This document shows positions 1-7,271 of a stretch of DNA of 34,087 nt, one piece after another (the first letter of the stretch is position 1; the number at the start of each line of letters is the position of its first letter). The translations under genes were made by a program, and so were the position numbers. The stretch covers positions 1-34,087 of the forward strand of contig JAFYDK010000075.1 in NCBI GenBank assembly GCA_017544805.1, written 5' to 3'. The notes below the pieces were generated by a model. It ran no database searches. It worked only from the letters and a program-made list of their open reading frames with translations, and had not been told where the DNA came from. This DNA is from Bacteroidales bacterium (GTDB taxonomy: Bacteria; Bacteroidota; Bacteroidia; Bacteroidales; UBA3824).

Positions 1-1091
1 TCCAAAGCATCTACGATTTCCTCCGGCGAAAGGTTTTCACAAGACTTGGTAAAACCTTTAAAATCAGTGAACATAACCGTAGCCATTTTGTAACTCCGAG
101 GCGAGGCATAACCCATACTCTTGAGCTCCGAGACAACGTAAGTCGGCAAAATATTCAACAACAAATCATCGGCTTTGTTTCTCTCTATTTCAATAGTGCG
201 GTTTTGCTCAAGAATTTCAGAACGCTGTTTTTCAAGTTTTTGATTCGCCTCTTTAAGACTCTGCATGAGTTTTTGCGTTTCTTCCCCATGTTTCAAAAGT
301 TTGAACTCAACACTCTTTTGCGCCGAAACATCAGACTCTATCGCTATGACTTTTTCGACTCTGTTACCGTCAAAAATAGGCGTCAAAGTCGTCTGAATCC
401 ATTTTACAGCTCCGTATTTAACACGACATTTCGTAGTATAATTAACGGATTTTTTCTTTTCCAGAAGTTTGGCAAAATGCGTTTTAACATCGGCATTGTA
501 ACTAAAACCCTCCAAATGACTGCCGTATTTTTCAACAAATTCGTCAAAAGTATAACCGTACATTTTATGAAAACCCTCGTTAGCCCATTCCGCCTGACCA
601 TCAGGCGTAAACAAAATAACGGAATTATCAGTCTGCTTAACAATCAACGACAATTTGTCCAAATCATAAATCTGAGCTTCAATCATACGGTTTTTGTTCT
701 GAACCTCAAGCATAGCCTCTCGTAACATAAGATTAGATTTTACACGAGCCTTAAACTCGATTTCTTCAATCGGTTTTCTTATATAATCCGAGGCACCACT
801 GTCAAGAAAATTATTGATAAGTTCGCTATTAAACTCTCCTGTCAAAACGATAATCGGAATAGAACGATTTTTGGATTTTATTCTCTTAATCAAATTAAAA
901 CCTTTACATTCAATAAATTCTGCCGATATTAATACCAAATCGAATTGATGAATCAACATAAGCTTCCAAATCGGTTCGATGTTTTGCGTAACATAAACCG
1001 AATAAACAACAGATACATCAGCGCATAAAATTTGCGACATCGTATCGCAACTTTCGTTGTCCTTGTCCGCTATTAAAATATTGTAAGCCAA
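1..1091 (-). CDS. Response-regulator-like receiver, PAS and class III adenylate/guanylate cyclase protein (partial, C terminus outside window)
   Basis: Translating the minus strand from a TTG at 1091 gives about 363 residues that run off the window edge. Residues 1-110 form a CheY-like receiver: D9 and D11, T84 and K106 are in place, but the phospho-acceptor position (LVLIS, residue 56) is Ser, not Asp. A PAS domain follows (roughly 145-260), then a coiled linker ending ADDLLLNILP, as is usual before class III cyclase domains. The visible end is the start of the catalytic domain (ATVMFTDFKGFT), carrying the first metal-binding Asp. The protein probably makes cAMP or cGMP; which one cannot be told because the substrate-specifying residues lie outside. 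An in-frame TAA at 1104-1106 bounds the start, so TTG (or ATT just before it) is the likely initiator. The family and fold order are clear; the signal sensed is unknown. Confidence 0.88.
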   Translation of the reverse strand, partial: MAYNILIADKDNESCDTMSQILCADVSVVYSVYVTQNIEPIWKLMLIHQFDLVLISAEFIECKGFNLIKRIKSKNRSIPIIVLTGEFNSELINNFLDSGASDYIRKPIEEIEFKARVKSNLMLREAMLEVQNKNRMIEAQIYDLDKLSLIVKQTDNSVILFTPDGQAEWANEGFHKMYGYTFDEFVEKYGSHLEGFSYNADVKTHFAKLLEKKKSVNYTTKCRVKYGAVKWIQTTLTPIFDGNRVEKVIAIESDVSAQKSVEFKLLKHGEETQKLMQSLKEANQKLEKQRSEILEQNRTIEIERNKADDLLLNILPTYVVSELKSMGYASPRSYKMATVMFTDFKGFTKSCENLSPEEIVDAL

Positions 1092-1148
1092 AATTTTAAT
1101 TGATTATGTTAATTCCCTTTTTAAGAGAAATTCGTAAAAAATACCTGC

Positions 1149-1156
1149 CAAAAATA
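1149..1156 (-). promoter_or_regulatory. Bacteroidota -7 promoter element (TATTTTTG) upstream of the cyclase gene
   Basis: On the minus strand this reads TATTTTTG, matching TAnnTTTG, about 58 bases before the TTG start at 1091. The upstream -33 element is only a weak ATTG near 1177-1180, so this is a probable rather than certain promoter. Confidence 0.45.
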
Positions 1157-1217
1157 ACAAAGTTTTTTTTTATTTGCAATATTTTTTTTCAAAGTATATA
1201 ACTTTTAGATATTTTTA

Positions 1218-2315
1218 TTATTCGTCATATTCCACCGGCTGACAATAATATCTCTCTATCAAAATATTAGAATACCGATGACAATTATTAATATATTGTT
1301 CAAAGAGTTCATAACCCGTGTCAATATGAAAATCAGTATCTTTGATACAAGACGTAGTAATCTCAACGTAACTATCCTCTATCGTAAAAGCCATTCGCGG
1401 CAAACGGTAATTCTGACGCAACATAAACTCGTAAACCTTGTCAATGCCTGAGGTCGGAATTTTGCAAAGCACGCAATTAGCCGTTACATAACCGCTGTCT
1501 GATTTGTAAATAATCGAAATTTTAAGATTGTCATCTTCGATAAGCCAAGCATCTTTGCCTTCTCTTACGATGCTGAGATTATATCCCATTTTTTCGATAA
1601 TTTCCTCAATTTTTTTGCTGACAGGTCCGGGAATGTAAAGTTTTCCGCTAAAATCCTCTTTGTCCATTTTGATTCCGCAAAAAGGACAATATCCGTTATG
1701 AAGAAGTTTTTCGGTAACAATATTCGTACAAGAATTGCACCTTACGGCATATACGGAACCCGCTTTTTTGAAATCTTCCAATGCTTTTTTCAGATACGAA
1801 AAATGCAAGGCAAAACCCAAATTCTGACCGTTAGCCAAAATAAAAGTATTAACACCGATAACAAGTCCGTCCGTTGTTAAAAGCGGGCCGCCGGAATTGC
1901 CTGGATTGATTGCCGCATCGGTCTGAATGTAATTAAGACCGTTCATACGTCTTGAGGCTTTGGAGATAATGCCCTGAGTATTAGTATATTTTAATCCCAA
2001 CGGATGACCTACCGCCAAAATCGGGTCGCCGTCCGAAATTTTATAACCGTCAAAAGCCAGCTGAAGACTTCCGATTGCAACATTATCCGGCATTTCAACA
2101 AATGCAAGGTCGTAAAGCGGGTCGGCATAAAGGACTTTTGCAATCCGCTTTTTGAAATTTTCCGAAACCAAAACAACTTGTCTACACCCCTGAATAACAT
2201 GACGGTTGGTAACTATCAACGAATAATCTCCCAACAAAAAGCCCGTTCCCATGCCCCAAGGCGTTATAATTCTGACAATTGCGTTTTCCGCTAAAATAGA
2301 TGTATTTAAAGCCAT
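1218..2315 (-). CDS. Trypsin-like (HtrA-type) serine protease with zinc ribbon and C-terminal YbjN-like domain
   Basis: This 365-residue protein starts with a chymotrypsin-fold protease domain (about 1-185). The catalytic triad is visible: His in TNRHVI, Asp in YDLAFVE and Ser in GNSGGP. There is no signal peptide and no PDZ domain, so it is not a standard periplasmic DegP and is probably cytoplasmic. A four-Cys zinc ribbon follows (CNSC ... CPFC). The last 140 residues look like a YbjN/type III chaperone-like alpha-beta domain, a call based on pattern only. It begins 3 bases after the stop of the 2319-3653 gene, so the two are almost certainly co-transcribed and perhaps co-translated. The substrate is unknown. 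The protease assignment is strong; the C-terminal domain assignment is tentative. Confidence 0.88.
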   Translation of the reverse strand: MALNTSILAENAIVRIITPWGMGTGFLLGDYSLIVTNRHVIQGCRQVVLVSENFKKRIAKVLYADPLYDLAFVEMPDNVAIGSLQLAFDGYKISDGDPILAVGHPLGLKYTNTQGIISKASRRMNGLNYIQTDAAINPGNSGGPLLTTDGLVIGVNTFILANGQNLGFALHFSYLKKALEDFKKAGSVYAVRCNSCTNIVTEKLLHNGYCPFCGIKMDKEDFSGKLYIPGPVSKKIEEIIEKMGYNLSIVREGKDAWLIEDDNLKISIIYKSDSGYVTANCVLCKIPTSGIDKVYEFMLRQNYRLPRMAFTIEDSYVEITTSCIKDTDFHIDTGYELFEQYINNCHRYSNILIERYYCQPVEYDE

Positions 2316-2318
2316 GAT

Positions 2319-3653
2319 TTAATCCGTAATTTGTAAATTTTTAAACTCAAACAAAAACGTATACGCAAAATCCGTCGGTGAAGAAAAATCAACATGAGAA
2401 ATATTAAACTCAAACAAAGGATAAGTCTCAGCATATTTTTTGTTAATTTTATCAACAGCCAACATAATGCCTTTAGTATCAAAAGGTTCTTTAGAGGCCT
2501 CGTCATAATAAACCTCCTTAAAACCAAGAGCGGTAAAATATTCAGGATTAAGAGTTTTCCAAAATATCAACAAAAGTTCCATGGCCGGAGCTGCCATTCC
2601 CTGACGGTAGAGATGATAACCCACAATGTATTCGCACATCGGAATTACCAAAGAATCCTTTCTCAATTCGATACATTTTACGGGCAATTGCAAAAGCGTT
2701 GAAAAAGATTCTGCCGTTTCGTTAAAAGTTCTATATTCCAATTCCGGAAAAACGCAATAAGTTTTATAAAGCGATTTTTCTATTTCCAAATCAGAATAAG
2801 CAGCGATTTTTTTCAATGCCTCCTGCATTTTGTAATTAACCTCCGAAAAATTATCCTCTTCGGGCGAATACTCCATGTAAATATCCAAAATTTCCCTAAA
2901 CTGACTCAAAAGGATTCCCTCCGGTGAAATCAGATAAAGGATTTTGAATACACAACTCAAAACGATGTATGATTTTTGCGATTCGCTTTCTATCTTCTCC
3001 AAAAGCGAAAAACATTCGGCAATCCATGAGCGTAAAAATTCGATTTTAGCTTTCAGCTCTCGGGATTTCAGCGGAATGATATTTTCGTAATCCACGGGAA
3101 CGATTTCTTCAAATTCGTTTTCCAACAACTGATCGCAACTATCGGCAGTAATGGCAATTTCTGAAAGCATATCCGAAAAAGCCTGAGGCGAAAGGTCTTT
3201 GATAGGACAACGCTGACGGATAACGATAGAATTGCCTTTGACAGCAAATTTAGAATATGCAAACTGACAATTACGGTTCAATAAAAACCTCATCAAAGCA
3301 ACGTTAAGCCCCGTAAACTCGGCAACAACGCTTTCTGCTGTAACCTCTTTGTCCCCGATTGTTCCGCAAACCACTTTTGAGCCTTGCAAAAGTTTGAACT
3401 CCAATTCGCTACTATCCTCGCTGACAGAAAGCAAAACGGCAGGTCCGCCCAAAAGCAACAAATAATTGAAAAACACGACATACGCATCAAGACAATTGCC
3501 GGCCTTGTACAAATCCTCCGCCGTTGTCCTGAGTTCGTAAAGTTCGTCCGTTTCGGTAGGCTCTGCAAACCGTCCGAATTTTATGTTTGAAAGGCTGTTC
3601 AAAGACTTGCTCCTGCCTTTCATATTGTTGAAAATCTTTTCTACAAAACTCAT
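2319..3653 (-). CDS. Hypothetical protein with an N-terminal YbjN-like domain
   Basis: A 444-residue soluble protein with no signal peptide, no membrane segment and no catalytic motif that I recognise. Residues about 75-175 have the strand-helix pattern of YbjN/type III secretion chaperone-like proteins: a strand followed by LNVALMRFLLNRNCQFAYSK, a beta hairpin (GNSIVIRQRCPI), then a helix ending in ITAD. The remainder is mostly helical. It lies 5 bases downstream of the flavin reductase stop and 3 bases upstream of the protease start, inside a four-gene cluster. Its neighbour, the protease, seems to end in a similar domain, so a chaperone or adaptor role for the protease is possible. That is inference only. 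Confidence 0.75.
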   Translation of the reverse strand: MSFVEKIFNNMKGRSKSLNSLSNIKFGRFAEPTETDELYELRTTAEDLYKAGNCLDAYVVFFNYLLLLGGPAVLLSVSEDSSELEFKLLQGSKVVCGTIGDKEVTAESVVAEFTGLNVALMRFLLNRNCQFAYSKFAVKGNSIVIRQRCPIKDLSPQAFSDMLSEIAITADSCDQLLENEFEEIVPVDYENIIPLKSRELKAKIEFLRSWIAECFSLLEKIESESQKSYIVLSCVFKILYLISPEGILLSQFREILDIYMEYSPEEDNFSEVNYKMQEALKKIAAYSDLEIEKSLYKTYCVFPELEYRTFNETAESFSTLLQLPVKCIELRKDSLVIPMCEYIVGYHLYRQGMAAPAMELLLIFWKTLNPEYFTALGFKEVYYDEASKEPFDTKGIMLAVDKINKKYAETYPLFEFNISHVDFSSPTDFAYTFLFEFKNLQITD

Positions 3654-3658
3654 AGTTG

Positions 3659-4225
3659 TTATTTATTTTTTTTGACCGTAAAACCATATTTCCCGAGTTT
3701 TGCCCCGAGAGCATAATATTCACCGTGAGAATAAGCCACCAAAGATGCTTTTTGCATATCCAAAGCACCGGTTTTAGCGTCAATAAGTTCCTCACTGACG
3801 CTAACGGAATCAACCCTTGACAAAAACATATCATGGCTTCCAAGTTCAATAATTTTAACTACGGAACACTCAATATTAAGCGGACTTTCTTTTATGACAG
3901 GACAATCAGAAGTTTGTGCTTTTTCGGAAGTTAAATTCATTTTTGCAAATTTATCATAATCCTTTCCCGATCTTACTCCACACCAATCTGAGGCTTTAAC
4001 AAGGTCTTCGGTTACAAGATTAATTACAAATTTGCCGTCGTTTTTGATAATGTCATAAGAGAACCGCTCTTTTCTAAGTGAAATCGAAACCATAGAGGGT
4101 TTTGAACATACCGTACCCGTCCATGCCACGGTTATAATATTAGTTTTGGCGTTAATATTGCCGCAACTGACCATCACAACCGGCACCGGATTTAATATTG
4201 AACAAGGAGACCAAATTTTTTTCAT
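3659..4225 (-). CDS. Flavin reductase family protein (DIM6/NTAB-type FMN-binding split barrel)
   Basis: A protein of 188 residues, the usual size for this family. It has the flavin-reductase core: PCSILNPVPVVMVSCG at the start, TVAWTGTVCSKPSMVSISLRK for flavin binding, then FVINLVTEDLV and the DKFAKMNL segment typical of the split barrel. Members bind FMN and either reduce free flavin with NAD(P)H or act as flavoproteins. Substrate cannot be deduced. It lies between the FAD dehydrogenase (25 bases upstream) and the YbjN-like gene (5 bases downstream), and a redox link with the dehydrogenase is plausible. The minus-strand context upstream is a T/A-rich run with no clear ribosome-binding site, as is normal in Bacteroidota. 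Confidence 0.88.
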   Translation of the reverse strand: MKKIWSPCSILNPVPVVMVSCGNINAKTNIITVAWTGTVCSKPSMVSISLRKERFSYDIIKNDGKFVINLVTEDLVKASDWCGVRSGKDYDKFAKMNLTSEKAQTSDCPVIKESPLNIECSVVKIIELGSHDMFLSRVDSVSVSEELIDAKTGALDMQKASLVAYSHGEYYALGAKLGKYGFTVKKNK

Positions 4226-4250
4226 TTTTTTTCTATTTTTTTTATTTTTA

Positions 4251-5807
4251 TTATTTCAGTCCTAAATATCTTGCTGCCGCCTCTGAAGCTTTTTCACCGT
4301 CCATTGCCGAAGAAACTATTCCGCCGGCATAACCGGCACCTTCACCGCAAGGATAAAGATTTTCAACACCGGGGACATTCCACAACAGAGCATCCCTTAC
4401 AATTCTCACGGGTGAAGAAGTTCTTGTTTCGGCTGCAATAATTTGAGCCTCATCTGTTACAAAACCTTTCATGCGTTTGCCGAAATCCTGAAAACCTTTT
4501 CTCAAACGGTTTGAAATAAATTCTGGCAACCAAAAATGAACGGGAGAATTAACAATTCCCGGAACGTATGAGGTCTCTATCAGCGAAGAAGAAATTTTTC
4601 CGCTAATAAAATCCGTTAATCTTTGAGCCGGAGCTTTTTGAGAGCTGCCACCGTTAATAAAACATTGTCTTTCGACCTCCGCTTGATATTTCAAACCGCA
4701 AAGCGGATTACCCGTTTCAAAACCGGGAATATCCTCCTGACGGATTTCAACCACAATGCCTGCATTCGACCAATAATTTTGTCGCAACGAACCCGACATT
4801 CCGTTTACAAGATTTCTTCCGTTTACAGTTGCCGAAGGAACGATTTGTCCGCCCGGACACATACAAAACGAATAAACACCGCGGTTTTCAACTTGAGTTA
4901 CAAGGCTGTAAGTTGCAGCGGGAAGGTATTCGGAATTTTTACCGTGATAAAAAATGCCATCAATCAATTCCCTCGGATGTTCGACTCTGACACCCATTGC
5001 AAAACCCTTTGACTGAAGTTGTATATTGTGTCTTAACAACATTTCGTAAACGTCCTCCGCACTGTGTCCCGTTGCAAGAATAACCGCTTGAACAGGAAAT
5101 TCCCTTCCGTCAGAGGTTATAACGGAATTTACTTTAGAGGCTGAAATATTAAAATCGTCAATCCTCGTTGAAAAATAAACCTGACCGCCTGAGGCTAAAA
5201 TTTTTTCCCTCATCGAAGAAACAATCCTCGGTAATTTGTCGGAGCCGATATGCGGTTTTGATTCGTAAAGAATGTCAGGAGAAGCCCCGTTAAGGCAAAA
5301 AATCTCCAAAATTCTTTTAATATCACCGCGTTTGTTGCTGCGCGTATGAAGTTTTCCGTCCGAAAACGTTCCCGCACCGCCTTCACCGTAACAATAATTG
5401 GATTCAGGATCCAAAATTTGTTTGGTGTTTAATGCTGCAACATCACGTCTGCGTTGAGAAACATTTTTGCCGCGTTCAAAAACAATAGGCCTCAAACCGA
5501 GTTCTATTAACCTCAATGCCGCAAAAAGACCAGCCGGCCCCGCTCCTATCACAGCAACCGAAGGCTTATCAGAAACATCTCCGTAAACATATTTCAGAGA
5601 AAAATCCTCACATTTTTCTCCGTCAGCATACAAGCCGAGTTTCAGATTAACCAAAATATCACGACCGCGGGCATCAATTGATTTTTTCAAAATCTGCCAA
5701 TCGGAAACCCGCAAAAAATCTAATCCGGCAACCGCAGCCGCTCTTTTTATGTAAAAATCCCTGTCAGAAGCCTCTTTCGGCGTTAAGACAAGATCAACCT
5801 CTATCAT
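4251..5807 (-). CDS. NAD(P)/FAD-dependent oxidoreductase (COG2509-type uncharacterised FAD dehydrogenase)
   Basis: A 518-residue protein. A short alpha-beta N-terminal domain (1-80) precedes a Rossmann FAD-binding motif GAGPAGLFAALRL at residues 88-100, with the ribose-binding Glu in VFERG. Other marks of this family are the GEGGAGTFSDGKL segment, ILATGHSAEDVYE in the middle and the C-terminal second FAD motif around CGEGAGYAGGI. The length and motif order match the widespread uncharacterised FAD-dependent dehydrogenases of COG2509. It appears to be the first gene of the cluster that continues through flavin reductase, YbjN-like protein and protease. The substrate is not known for the family. 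No good promoter match was found in the 116-base gap upstream, although a terminator for the actin-like gene lies there. Confidence 0.9.
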   Translation of the reverse strand: MIEVDLVLTPKEASDRDFYIKRAAAVAGLDFLRVSDWQILKKSIDARGRDILVNLKLGLYADGEKCEDFSLKYVYGDVSDKPSVAVIGAGPAGLFAALRLIELGLRPIVFERGKNVSQRRRDVAALNTKQILDPESNYCYGEGGAGTFSDGKLHTRSNKRGDIKRILEIFCLNGASPDILYESKPHIGSDKLPRIVSSMREKILASGGQVYFSTRIDDFNISASKVNSVITSDGREFPVQAVILATGHSAEDVYEMLLRHNIQLQSKGFAMGVRVEHPRELIDGIFYHGKNSEYLPAATYSLVTQVENRGVYSFCMCPGGQIVPSATVNGRNLVNGMSGSLRQNYWSNAGIVVEIRQEDIPGFETGNPLCGLKYQAEVERQCFINGGSSQKAPAQRLTDFISGKISSSLIETSYVPGIVNSPVHFWLPEFISNRLRKGFQDFGKRMKGFVTDEAQIIAAETRTSSPVRIVRDALLWNVPGVENLYPCGEGAGYAGGIVSSAMDGEKASEAAARYLGLK

Positions 5808-5822
5808 ATAACTGATTAATAC

Positions 5823-5868
5823 AAAAAAACACGTTGTCTGAAATGTTTTTTACTCCATAACAACGTGT
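5823..5868 (-). terminator. Probable rho-independent terminator of the actin-like gene
   Basis: A perfect 9-base inverted repeat (ACACGTTGT at 5829-5837, ACAACGTGT at 5860-5868) with a 22-base interval is followed on the minus strand by a run of T (5823-5829 as A on the plus strand). It lies 56 bases after the stop of the 5924-6973 gene. The loop is long, so efficiency is uncertain. Confidence 0.55.
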
Positions 5869-5923
5869 GAAATTATTAAAACCCACAAAACTTAAAAATT
5901 TTGTTTTTGCTAAGTATTCCAGT

Positions 5924-6973
5924 TTATTTAAATTTCAAATCCACCGATTCCACATCTACATTATCGTACTGCGTAATAACTGTGCCTGAATTTCCTATAT
6001 CAATTCCGACAGCAGAATCCGTGTCGCCACCGTTTGCCTGAACCGAATGTATGCAATAACCAGTAGAGGTCAATGTCAAAGGATTAGAAACAACCTCAAC
6101 ATTAAGTATATCCTCAAACTCTTTATAAAAATTCTCAACTAATTCCATATACAACGCACCGCCGCCCGTAATGTACATTTTGTCAGCTTTTGCAAAGTCG
6201 GCATCGCTGAAAACACGACGCAAATTAGGAGAAATAACATCTTTGTAATACATATTCAAAACATTACGTCTGATGTCAAGAATGTCGATTTTGGAACGGT
6301 TCAATACGATGAAATTATTCATAAAAGCCTGTTCCATTTGTTTTTCGTTTTTAAGACCGAGACTATACTGACGGCCTAATTCTCTCGTAAACAAATCAAT
6401 AGCATATTGCAAGCCGTTGATACTTACAGCAGTACGCTGAACGATACCGTTTTCAGTACTCAAAGCAGCCTCACAAGTGCCGTAACCGAGACTTATAACA
6501 AAAAAATTGCCTTTTGCTTTGGTTTCACCTTTACGCAAAGCAATTATGTTTCCCATCATCTCCGGCAAAATCTCAACCGAAACAACATCAACATTCATCT
6601 CAGCCCTGCCTTTTGAAGAAAACGTAGACATATCAAAATCAATTTTGTGCGTCTTCTGCAAAAGATCCAATGCAACAGATTTGTTCACTTGAAAAGTACT
6701 GAAGGGAAAACCCGTAGTTACGAACAAAGGTCTGTTGTTTTTGTAAGAGGCCAACAACAATGCCGCCTGAAACAAAATCTGATAATCAATCTCCGTAGGA
6801 GCAGCATTAACGGTGCGATGCGGCGACAAACCTTCAGAAAGTGCCAAATTTCCAACAACATACGGAACATCGTCAATGTAAAGGCGCAGACCGTTGATTA
6901 AATCCTGCGAAACCATTGATAAGTTCGAGTTATTATGCTCGAACACACTCGGTATACTGATACTATTTCTCAT
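5924..6973 (-). CDS. ParM/Alp-type actin-like ATPase, apparently circularly permuted
   Basis: A 349-residue protein with the motifs of prokaryotic actins, but in a rotated order. It starts (SISIPSVFEHNN) at the strand that normally follows the phosphate-1 loop. It continues through a connect-1-like helix (LPEMMGNIIAL, 136-146), phosphate-2 (VISLGYGTCEAAL, 159-171) and the adenosine motif (YITGGGALYM, 268-276). A short linker (SVQANGGDTD) follows, and the protein ends with what should be its beginning, phosphate-1 (AVGIDIGNSGTVI, 321-333). In phosphate-2 the usual Asp is Ser161. An in-frame TGA lies seven codons before the ATG, so no normal N terminus is lost upstream. Actins of this kind form nucleotide-dependent filaments for plasmid segregation or cell organisation. 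No ParR-like gene is adjacent. Membership of the superfamily is near certain; the permutation is read directly from motif order. Confidence 0.85.
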   Translation of the reverse strand: MRNSISIPSVFEHNNSNLSMVSQDLINGLRLYIDDVPYVVGNLALSEGLSPHRTVNAAPTEIDYQILFQAALLLASYKNNRPLFVTTGFPFSTFQVNKSVALDLLQKTHKIDFDMSTFSSKGRAEMNVDVVSVEILPEMMGNIIALRKGETKAKGNFFVISLGYGTCEAALSTENGIVQRTAVSINGLQYAIDLFTRELGRQYSLGLKNEKQMEQAFMNNFIVLNRSKIDILDIRRNVLNMYYKDVISPNLRRVFSDADFAKADKMYITGGGALYMELVENFYKEFEDILNVEVVSNPLTLTSTGYCIHSVQANGGDTDSAVGIDIGNSGTVITQYDNVDVESVDLKFK

Positions 6974-7239
6974 ATTTATATAAAACTTTTTTCATTTACG
7001 TATTTCTCCGGCTTCAAAACGTCTTTTTCTTAAAATAAAACACAAAACAACCCTCTCTGCGGCGTTTCTATCCTATTTTCGTCTGCAAGAAAACGAAAAG
7101 CAGAATTCCGTTATCCGGAAAAATTTTCCAAATTTAGAGAATATTTTTCAATTAACAAAAATAAAGCCGAAAATTTTCCCTAAAAATTTTTAATATAAAA
7201 AAATATGCTTTTTTATTCTTTTTTATCTAAGTTTTTTCA
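6974..7239. other. Divergent intergenic region between actin-like and TPR-propeller genes
   Basis: This AT-rich gap separates divergent genes. It holds two short palindromic stretches: TTCCG-TTATC-CGGAA around 7109-7123 and, overlapping it, GGAAAAATTTTCC. Either could be an operator or a small hairpin. I see no coding potential, and I noticed no second GIDIG-type phosphate-1 sequence that would restore a normal actin N terminus, though I did not translate every frame of the gap in full. A promoter for the plus-strand gene follows at 7240. Confidence 0.4.
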
Positions 7240-7247
7240 TAACTTTG
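7240..7247 (+). promoter_or_regulatory. Bacteroidota -7 promoter element (TAACTTTG)
   Basis: TAACTTTG matches TAnnTTTG exactly and lies 24 bases before the ATG at 7272. A clear -33 TTTG is not visible at the normal spacing, where the sequence is T-rich. It probably drives the TPR-propeller gene. Confidence 0.55.
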
Positions 7248-7271
7248 CCGTTAAAAATTTTGATATAAGAT

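Noticed and set aside
204..725. Plus-strand open frame of 173 codons
   Set aside because: It is antisense to the receiver-PAS-cyclase gene, whose minus-strand translation has clear domain motifs; the plus frame is Phe/Arg-rich with no motif.
5924..6013. The phosphate-1 motif at the C terminus of the actin-like gene as the start of a second, truncated actin gene
   Set aside because: It is in one frame with the rest, has no start codon of its own at the motif, and a stop follows directly after the strand. The main protein lacks this motif at its N terminus, so one permuted protein explains both facts better.
7109..7132. Overlapping palindromes near 7109-7132 as a parC-like centromere for the actin gene
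   Set aside because: Only two short, unlike palindromes are present, not the repeated iterons expected for parC, and there is no ParR-type gene. Kept only as a note on the intergenic region.
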